From positions 62,001-126,000 of the forward strand of contig NZ_NKHP01000006.1 of the NCBI RefSeq assembly GCF_014467235.1: a stretch of 64,000 nucleotides of DNA. The letters are read 5' to 3'. Source of the DNA: Xenorhabdus indica (GTDB lineage: Bacteria > Pseudomonadota > Gammaproteobacteria > Enterobacterales > Enterobacteriaceae). How positions within the stretch are numbered: the stretch's first letter is position 1; every line of letters starts with the position of its first letter. The notes below the pieces were generated by a model. That model did not search any database, had not been told where the DNA came from, and saw nothing but the letters and a program-made list of their open reading frames with translations. The translations under genes and the position numbers were made by a program. Below, one piece after another: positions 58,497-64,000 of the stretch.

Positions 58497-59723
58497 TTAA
58501 GGTAACCTCATTGAAAATCTAACATTACGCGGTGTAAGTGAAAGCAAAGCAAAGATAGCCAAAATTAAACCAATCCATAATGGCGATATTAATCCATATC
58601 CGGCACCAATACTTAATCCTCCAGCCCACGCAATAAATGCCAGCCCACTGTTAATGACCGAAACATGGACGCTATTGACCAAAGGTCCAGCATTTGCCAC
58701 TCGCATTACACGTGTAATCATTGCCGGACTCATAGGAACTCCCACAAGACCAATCACTAAAAAGGCAATAATGCTTATATAGCGACTTTCTGGGAAAAGC
58801 GCGAATATCAATAACGATATAGCCAGTATGCTAATTCCGATGGTCATCACCAAGAAGGTATGCTGATCCGCAAAACGACCAGTAATCGAATTGCCAATGA
58901 CATTCGCAACACCGTAAAGGCCGAGTAATATAGGTACAACAGCAGGCAATAACCCTGTAACTTCAGTTAAGATTACAGAAATATAGCTGAAAGCGGCATA
59001 AGATGCCCCGATAATAAGGGCACTTGTACCATAAGCCGCCCAGAGTTTTCCATTTCGGAATGATGCAAGTTGCTCACCAATACGGACATCCGAAGTATTA
59101 CGAGAAACAGGCACCAGCCTCCACACAATCAAAGCGCAAATGATAGTGAATACAACAACCAACCAAAAACTCAAACGCCAGCCCAGATGCTGATCGATCA
59201 CAGTTGCTGCGGGTACACCTAAAACGGTTGCCAACATCATACCACTGAGAACAATTGATGAAGCTCTTCCCCGCATTTCAGTTTTGACGACTTCACCACA
59301 GACGGCTAAAGAGATGCCTATACAAGCAGAGCCTGCAACACCAGTGATAACACGGGCAATAGCCATAGCCTGATAACTTCCGGCAGTTGCAGCGATCACA
59401 CCTCCAACACTATAGATTGCCAATAACCAAAGTAGAGCCTGTTTGTTAGGAACCCGTATCGTGACAAATAATGCGGTTAATATCGGCCCACCAACCACCA
59501 TGCCAATAGCGTAGAGTGAAATCAGGTAGCCAATATCTGCGACAGTGACGCCAAACACACCAGTTAACGATGGCATCATGCCAACAACCATAAACTCAGA
59601 GGTGGTCAGTATGAATATCGTCAGTCCGAGCAAATAGATGGAGATAGGGATATCACGCGGTTTTTGTGAAGCTATTCCCGATGAAGTATTGGGGTTTACC
59701 CTTTCTGATTGCATTTTATTCAT
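58497..59723 (-). CDS. MFS efflux transporter, 12-helix (AraJ/Cmx-like)
   Basis: This 408-residue protein has about 12 hydrophobic segments and the wording of the sugar-efflux/chloramphenicol-resistance MFS group: FILTTSEFMVVGMMPSLTGVFGVTVADIGYLISLYAIGMVVGGPILT, then GRASSIVLSGMMLATVLGVPAATVIDQHLGWR. It probably exports small molecules with proton exchange. Its ATG overlaps the stop of the upstream MFS gene by 8 bp, so the two are translationally coupled. Substrate unknown. Confidence 0.9.
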   Translation of the reverse strand: MNKMQSERVNPNTSSGIASQKPRDIPISIYLLGLTIFILTTSEFMVVGMMPSLTGVFGVTVADIGYLISLYAIGMVVGGPILTALFVTIRVPNKQALLWLLAIYSVGGVIAATAGSYQAMAIARVITGVAGSACIGISLAVCGEVVKTEMRGRASSIVLSGMMLATVLGVPAATVIDQHLGWRLSFWLVVVFTIICALIVWRLVPVSRNTSDVRIGEQLASFRNGKLWAAYGTSALIIGASYAAFSYISVILTEVTGLLPAVVPILLGLYGVANVIGNSITGRFADQHTFLVMTIGISILAISLLIFALFPESRYISIIAFLVIGLVGVPMSPAMITRVMRVANAGPLVNSVHVSVINSGLAFIAWAGGLSIGAGYGLISPLWIGLILAIFALLSLTPRNVRFSMRLP

Positions 59724-61152
59724 GGCCAGGCTCTCCTAATTCAACAGTATTTCGATTTGTAAATAGAGTCGCCAACAGTGCAGCAATGACATAAATAACA
59801 GCAGCCGTTCCGAACGCCCATACATAACCAACAATAACTTCGACTTGTGTTGCGGCCACAGCCATTAGTGCTGAGAGGCCTATGGTTGGGCCAAGTTCCA
59901 TGGCAGTATTCATGACTCCACCAGCCAGGCCCGCATGATGTTGTGGAACATTCATAGTGGAAAGTACGGCAGAACCAGAAAAAACCAGTGAAATACCTAC
60001 TGCTACAAGAATCAAACTGGGCAATAATCCCATAAAGTAAGTGGTATTTTTGTCAAGACTAACTAACAATCCAAATCCTACCGCAGCGATGAGTAACCCT
60101 AAGTTTGTCAACCGTACTGCACCTATGCGACTAACTAAATGTGTTGTCATTTGTCCAGTTACGATAAGAGCAACAGCAAATGGCAAGAATGCAGCCGCTG
60201 TCATAAGTGGTGTCCATCCTAGCTCTCGCTGCAAGTAGAGGGATAAAACAAAATTGATAACACCTGATCCTGCCGCAGCGAGAAACATACCGAACAATCC
60301 GATGAATCGAGAACGTTCGAAAATAAATCCGGGAGGAAGAAGTGGCTCACGAACGAAACGTTCGATCACTGCAAAGGCAATTAACAAACTGAGGCCTGTC
60401 AGCAGCGGGAGTAGCACAACTGATGATGTCCACGAGTGATCACCCGTTAATATCAAACCATAACTGCTTAAGGAAATACCGAAAGTAGCGAATATCGCAC
60501 CAACCAGATCTAATTTCGACCTATGATGAATCTTGTCCATGTCTGCCGGAAGTAAGCCACGAGTGCTGACCAAGCCTATGAGTGAAACAAGGACAGGAAC
60601 AGCGAACATCCATCGCCAAGAAATCCACGTTGTTGCTATACCGGAAATAATAAATCCCAGAACAGCCCCCAAAACAGAAACACCTCCCCATATAGTCATT
60701 GCCCGGGCAAAAGCCCCATGCTCTGGGAACAAAGTACGCAATACAGCCATTGCAGCAGGTGCTGTCAAGGCCCCACCTACTCCTTGAGCAAAACGCATAG
60801 CAACAAGCACTTCGAAAGAGGGGGCAAAGCCAGCTATAACAGAAGATATACCAAAGATGAGTAAGCCAACAGCAAACATTCTTCGTCCCTGAAACCTGTC
60901 TGCCAACTGTCCACCAAAAAGTAGCAGGCCACTGAATGGAAGCCCGTAGGCGGCAAGAACTAAAAGCAAATCAGCAGATGTAAGATTGAATTCTATTGCT
61001 ATTTTTGGCAGCGGTACTGTGATGAGTGCGATGGTAAAGATCAGCGTGGATTGAACGATCGCTAAGATCGTAAATGCCAGACGTTGAGCATGTTGGAACG
61101 ACTCTTTCTGTGGCTTTTCATTGTCTTTAGCGAATATATTGCTAGATGGCAT
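59716..61152 (-). CDS. MFS drug efflux transporter, 14-helix DHA2 (EmrB/QacA) type
   Basis: From ATG 61152, with AGGAG 8 nt upstream, the product is 478 residues. The frame opens at 61203, but the extra part is not hydrophobic and has no site. About 14 hydrophobic segments are present with LTSADLLLVLAAYGLPFSGLLLFGGQLADRFQGRRMFAVGLLIFG (motif A, GGxLADRxxGRR) and the loop motif C region VLGAVLGFIISGIATT. DHA2 pumps export antibiotics and antiseptics. A perfect shared palindrome (site D) lies 50 bp upstream and a TGATATATCA at 61174. It is the first gene of a two-pump operon. Confidence 0.9.
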   Translation of the reverse strand: MPSSNIFAKDNEKPQKESFQHAQRLAFTILAIVQSTLIFTIALITVPLPKIAIEFNLTSADLLLVLAAYGLPFSGLLLFGGQLADRFQGRRMFAVGLLIFGISSVIAGFAPSFEVLVAMRFAQGVGGALTAPAAMAVLRTLFPEHGAFARAMTIWGGVSVLGAVLGFIISGIATTWISWRWMFAVPVLVSLIGLVSTRGLLPADMDKIHHRSKLDLVGAIFATFGISLSSYGLILTGDHSWTSSVVLLPLLTGLSLLIAFAVIERFVREPLLPPGFIFERSRFIGLFGMFLAAAGSGVINFVLSLYLQRELGWTPLMTAAAFLPFAVALIVTGQMTTHLVSRIGAVRLTNLGLLIAAVGFGLLVSLDKNTTYFMGLLPSLILVAVGISLVFSGSAVLSTMNVPQHHAGLAGGVMNTAMELGPTIGLSALMAVAATQVEVIVGYVWAFGTAAVIYVIAALLATLFTNRNTVELGEPGHE

Positions 61153-61201
61153 TATATAATCTCCTGCTCGATATGATATATCAAGAGTACATTTAAATAT
61201 C

Positions 61202-61221
61202 ATTCAATTTAATAATTGAAT
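61202..61221. promoter_or_regulatory. Shared palindrome site D (MFS operon promoter region)
   Basis: ATTCAAT-TTAATA-ATTGAAT is a perfect copy (14 of 14), with extended 8-bp arms. It ends 49 bp before the ATG of the 14-helix pump. Confidence 0.7.
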
Positions 61222-61313
61222 AACATAATAATGTGAATTCAAATCTTCGTCAACATACAAAAATCCTTTATCATCTATATACCTTTTCATAATAGTGAGA
61301 ATATCAGCATGCG

Positions 61314-61352
61314 GTGTTCCTTACCCCGCGTGACACGCAGGGTAAGGAATAC
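61314..61352. repeat. Large inverted repeat
   Basis: GTGTTCCTTACCC-GCGTG pairs almost perfectly with CACGC-GGGTAAGGAATAC over 39 nt. It has no T-run on either strand. It lies 275 bp after the trxB stop and 160 bp before the MFS operon. It may be an end of a transcript, a protein-binding site or a remnant of a repeat. Confidence 0.65.
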
Positions 61353-61626
61353 TCCTATCATTTTGAAAAGCTATTTAGTTTAAGAATCAATAAAACATAT
61401 ATTGATAGCAATAATGAGGCTAATTAATATTAATTATATTAGATTATATCGCCATGAAATGATTAACCCGATAGCAAGGCAACGGCTTCGGACAGCGGCA
61501 AGAAAGAAATAACACATTATTATTTAATAGCATTATAGAGATGCCAGTTCCTGTTTTACGTTTTTTTGCAATCGCTATTTTATATTAACTTCAACCCTGT
61601 TTAAGAAGAACTGAAGTTAAAAAACA

Positions 61627-62577
61627 TCATAGGCAGTTAAGCTGCAACCATTTTTCAGCATCAAGAGCCGCCATACACCCTGAACCTGCGGATGTTATTG
61701 CCTGACGATATTTATTATCAGCAACATCTCCTGCTGCAAATACGCCTGAGATTGATGTCATTGTTTCAAGGTGATGACTCTTACCATTCACAACAATATA
61801 TCCATCATTCAGTTCTAATTTATTCTGCAAAAATTTTGTGTTAGGAGTATGACCAATAGCCATAAAACAACCACCTATTGGAAGATCACATAATATGTCA
61901 TCAATTTTATTTATTAAGGCAAGTCCCTTGAATTGACCCTGATACTCTATATACCCTTTTACCTCTGTATTCCAGAGAATATCAATCTTACCTTGCTTGA
62001 CCTTAGCCATTAGCCTGTCCTGTAAGATTTTTTCAGCTTTTAGCTGATCGCGTCTGTGAATGAGAAAAACCCGCCTTGCTATATTAGAAAGATACAATGC
62101 CTCTTCGACGGCGGTATTACCGCCACCTATTACCGCCACATCCTGGCCTTTAAAGAAAAAACCATCGCAAGTCGCACAGGCAGAAAGCCCCTGACCATAT
62201 AATTTATTTTCACCAGGTAGATTCAAATAACGCGCTGTTGAACCTGTTGCAATAATAATACTTTCTGCCTGGTATTCGTTTTTCTCCCCTGAAACTAAGA
62301 AAGGCCTAGCATCAAAATCAATTGAAACTATATGGTCATGAATTATTTCTGAAATAAATTCTTTTGCGTGATTATCCATTCTTAGCATCAATTCAGGGCC
62401 TGTTGTTCCCCTCGGCTCTCCCGGCCAGTTTTCAACATCAGAGGTATTCATTAGTTGCCCTCCCACTTCCAAGCCGGAGACAACAATAGGAGAAAGACCC
62501 GCCCTAGCCGCATATATCGCCGCTGTATACCCAGCAGGACCAGTTCCTATAATGAGTACTTTCGTATAAAAAGACAT
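61627..62577 (-). CDS. trxB: Thioredoxin reductase (accessory copy)
   Basis: This 316-residue flavoprotein is a complete low-molecular-weight thioredoxin reductase: FAD motif GTGPAG (11-16), redox-active C134-A-T-C137 in SACATCDGFFF, NADPH motif GGGNTAVEEA and HRRD, and the second FAD motif GVFAAGDVADNKYRQ. It transfers electrons from NADPH to thioredoxin. The general trxB gene of enterobacteria lies near cydDC and lrp, so this copy, together with trxA directly upstream, forms a separate dedicated pair. It is likely co-transcribed with trxA (100 bp gap) from site E. Confidence 0.9.
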   Translation of the reverse strand: MSFYTKVLIIGTGPAGYTAAIYAARAGLSPIVVSGLEVGGQLMNTSDVENWPGEPRGTTGPELMLRMDNHAKEFISEIIHDHIVSIDFDARPFLVSGEKNEYQAESIIIATGSTARYLNLPGENKLYGQGLSACATCDGFFFKGQDVAVIGGGNTAVEEALYLSNIARRVFLIHRRDQLKAEKILQDRLMAKVKQGKIDILWNTEVKGYIEYQGQFKGLALINKIDDILCDLPIGGCFMAIGHTPNTKFLQNKLELNDGYIVVNGKSHHLETMTSISGVFAAGDVADNKYRQAITSAGSGCMAALDAEKWLQLNCL

Positions 62578-62677
62578 TAAATGCTCCTTGGGTTACCAGT
62601 TAACAGCATAATGATAATATTGGCTTAGGCATTAGAGGAGACAGGCTCCTTACACCGCAAATATCATCCAACCTGAA

Positions 62678-62998
62678 CTACAAATTCTGAGAAACCATAT
62701 CCTTAAATTGTGATAACGAAGCGACCCCAATAAGAGAATCAACAGGCAACCCATCTTTATACACTAACGTTGTTGGTATGCTGCGAATACCATATTTCAT
62801 AGCAATATCATAGGCTTCATCAATATTAACTTCTGCGAAAGTGGCACTCGCTTTCATGTCGTTTGATAACTGGCTAAATGTTGGTGCAACTGCACGACAC
62901 GGCCCGCACCACGGTGCCCAAAATCTGACAACGCAGATCCCTTTAGTATTGACTACACTATCAAAATTCTTTTCAGTTAATTCAATTAATGTATTCAT
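62678..62998 (-). CDS. trxA: Thioredoxin (accessory copy)
   Basis: This 106-residue thioredoxin has the active site W-C31-G-P-C34 in RFWAPWCGPCRAVAPTF, the cis-proline in GIRSIPTTLVYKDG, and the usual length. It reduces disulfides in the cytoplasm. It precedes the trxB gene on the minus strand. The perfect palindrome E lies 55 bp upstream of the ATG. The divergent neighbour is the CMD-like gene. The sequence is diverged compared with the enterobacterial TrxA, which suggests acquisition. Confidence 0.92.
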   Translation of the reverse strand: MNTLIELTEKNFDSVVNTKGICVVRFWAPWCGPCRAVAPTFSQLSNDMKASATFAEVNIDEAYDIAMKYGIRSIPTTLVYKDGLPVDSLIGVASLSQFKDMVSQNL

Positions 62999-63053
62999 AT
63001 TGAATCCTTAGTTATGCGCAAGGTAATGACTAACTTAACTTATCTAACACAAT

Positions 63054-63073
63054 ATTCAATTATTATATTGAAT
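63054..63073. promoter_or_regulatory. Shared palindrome site E (trxA-trxB promoter region)
   Basis: ATTCAAT-TATTAT-ATTGAAT is a perfect copy; the arms extend to 9 bp (ATATTCAAT/ATTGAATAT). It ends 55 bp before the trxA start. Confidence 0.7.
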
Positions 63074-63388
63074 ATATAAAAACAATCAACCGTTCTTTTC
63101 CTATCAAAGAACAAGATTTTTTATTGATTAATAACAATTAGTTATAAAAACCAAAACAAATTACATCCAAAAATGCTAAGAACGCCAGACAGATGCAATA
63201 GCTAAAATGTTTAACCCCTGAATGACCTTTGATCAGTAGTAAACAATCACTAATAGGGTATTTTCATATGTTTATTATCCAAAACACAAGTCAGAAATAA
63301 TTAACAATATGTTGATAAATAATGTTTTTTATTCTCACACCCATACATTTTAGGTTTCCGAAGAGTAGCCATTGATATAATATAAATC

Positions 63389-63408
63389 TTAAATAGAATA
63401 ATTGAATA
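63389..63408. promoter_or_regulatory. Shared palindrome site F (CMD-like gene promoter region)
   Basis: CTTAAAT-AGAATA-ATTGAAT matches at 12 of 14 positions, with a perfect right half. It lies 147 bp before the CMD-like gene start. Confidence 0.45.
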
Positions 63409-63555
63409 TTGTAGTAAAATAGTGAGTATCAGCCCCAATAAAAAGCATCCATACCCAACAGATTTCGAATTGCTTCATAGCTGTATGGGATCACTACCAA
63501 CTAAAAAGGCAATTGGAAAATGAAGGGGATAGGTACAAGATTAAGGATAGAAAAC

Positions 63556-63912
63556 ATGAGTAAGATACAAACTGTGAATGAACAAATTCATACTTTTTCT
63601 GATGCCATCTGCACTATGGCTCAAGCTTCATCTGATGTCGCCTCTGCCTTTGAGAAACTTTACACAACAACATTAATTGATGGAAAAATAAGCCATAAAA
63701 TTAAAGAGTTAATTGCAATAGCAATCGCAATAACCTCAGGCTCTGAGGAATCACTTAGAAACCACATTCGTTCAGGTATAGCAAGTGGATTAACGCGAGA
63801 AGAGCTCGTTGAGGGAATTAACGTAGCAATATTGATGAAAGGTGAAAATGCTTTTATTTATAGTGCAAAAGCATTAACTCTGTATGACATTGAGAAAAGC
63901 AGTGAACGCTAA
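63556..63912 (+). CDS. Carboxymuconolactone decarboxylase-like (AhpD-like) protein without CxxC
   Basis: From ATG 63556, with AAGGAT 8 nt upstream, the product is 118 residues; an earlier ATG at 63520 adds 12 unlikely residues. The fold signature is LYTTTLIDGKISHKIKELIAIAIAITSGSEESLRNHIRSGIASGLTREELVEGINVAILMKG. In AhpD-type peroxidases the segment at 63-66 is C-x-x-C; here it reads S63-E-E-S66, while H70 is kept. It therefore cannot do cysteine-based redox work, or it has another role. Many CMD proteins are oxidative-stress linked; it is divergent from trxA. Confidence 0.8.
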   Translation: MSKIQTVNEQIHTFSDAICTMAQASSDVASAFEKLYTTTLIDGKISHKIKELIAIAIAITSGSEESLRNHIRSGIASGLTREELVEGINVAILMKGENAFIYSAKALTLYDIEKSSER

Positions 63913-63952
63913 AAATCAATATTATCTATTGAGCCCTCCTATCCATTATGAA

Positions 63953-63982
63953 ACAAGCCCCGTTGAAAACAATGGGGTTTGT
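63953..63982 (+). terminator. Terminator after the CMD-like gene
   Basis: ACAAGCCCC and GGGGTTTGT pair, extended by GTTG and CAAT in the loop, 41 bp after the stop. The T-run after it is weak. Confidence 0.65.
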
Positions 63983-64000
63983 CAGTGATTAAAATAATTT

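Larger units (their letters stand above)
61153..61626. other. Intergenic region between the MFS operon and trxB
   Basis: This 474-bp region contains the MFS promoter with site D (61202-61221), a large hairpin at 61314, and otherwise AT-rich DNA without a recognisable gene. Confidence 0.6.
62999..63555. other. Divergent intergenic region between trxA and the CMD-like gene
   Basis: This 557-bp AT-rich region carries sites E (63054-63073) and F (63389-63408), one on each side. No gene is seen. Confidence 0.6.

Overview
The window looks like a chromosome segment of an insect-associated enterobacterium of the family Morganellaceae, most probably Xenorhabdus (Photorhabdus is the alternative). This rests on the AT-rich base composition, on long blocks of E. 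coli-like gene order (ytjB|serB-radA-nadR, ettA|slt-trpR, yjjX|gpmB|rob, creA|arcA, thrLABC|yaaA|talB-mog, exbBD|metC-yghB-dkgA, mak|rdgC), and on a dispersed palindromic repeat of about 60-90 bp present in five intergenic copies. The species call is inference from recognised proteins; no database search was possible.

Layout. 1-2.2 kb: end of a tellurite-resistance-type ter operon (terB partial, terC, terD, then a terminator, so no terE here). 2.3-3.5 kb: a small SymE-like protein and the short-chain dehydrogenase YgfF. 3.6-7.7 kb: two full oligopeptide-binding proteins flanking a decayed third copy, without permease genes. 7.9-13.5 kb: cpdB, mak|rdgC and a general porin. 14-21 kb: a TetR regulator and a beta-glucoside-type PTS locus (a LicR-like regulator divergent from EIIB-EIIC-EIIA-phospho-beta-glucosidase-HPr-like-deaminase). 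21-31 kb: exbBD under a Fur-like box, metC, yghB, dkgA, two small membrane proteins, ytjB|serB, radA, nadR. 32-33.7 kb: an insertion relative to the E. coli order that carries a lone ABC ATPase with broken ATP-binding motifs. 33.8-50.5 kb: ordinary core genes including the threonine operon with its attenuator. 50.6-53.5 kb: a second beta-glucoside PTS/phosphoglucosidase pair. 53.8-64 kb: an accessory block with an ArsR-rhodanese regulator, a DUF2938 membrane protein, an FAD oxidoreductase, a solitary N6-adenine-type methyltransferase, two translationally coupled MFS pumps, thioredoxin plus thioredoxin reductase, and a carboxymuconolactone-decarboxylase-like protein without its redox cysteines.

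The most interesting observation is that all six promoter regions of the last block carry the same palindrome, ATTCAAT-N6-ATTGAAT, with identical spacing. There are two perfect copies (MFS operon, trxA-trxB), two with 13/14 matches (FAD oxidoreductase, methyltransferase) and two with 12/14 (the ArsR-rhodanese gene itself and the CMD-like gene). At the methyltransferase, MFS and trx promoters the site ends 48-55 bp before the start codon. I infer a compact, probably undescribed regulon, plausibly controlled by the ArsR-rhodanese protein in response to sulfur or thiol stress, combining thiol reduction, efflux and FAD-dependent oxidation. This is a hypothesis built on sequence alone.

Other regulatory sites that can be read directly are a NadR-type box overlapping the nadR ribosome binding site, a trp operator before trpR, a 20-bp palindrome before the tetR gene, a perfect CRP consensus in the porin/tetR intergenic region, and a leader terminator before the second PTS gene.
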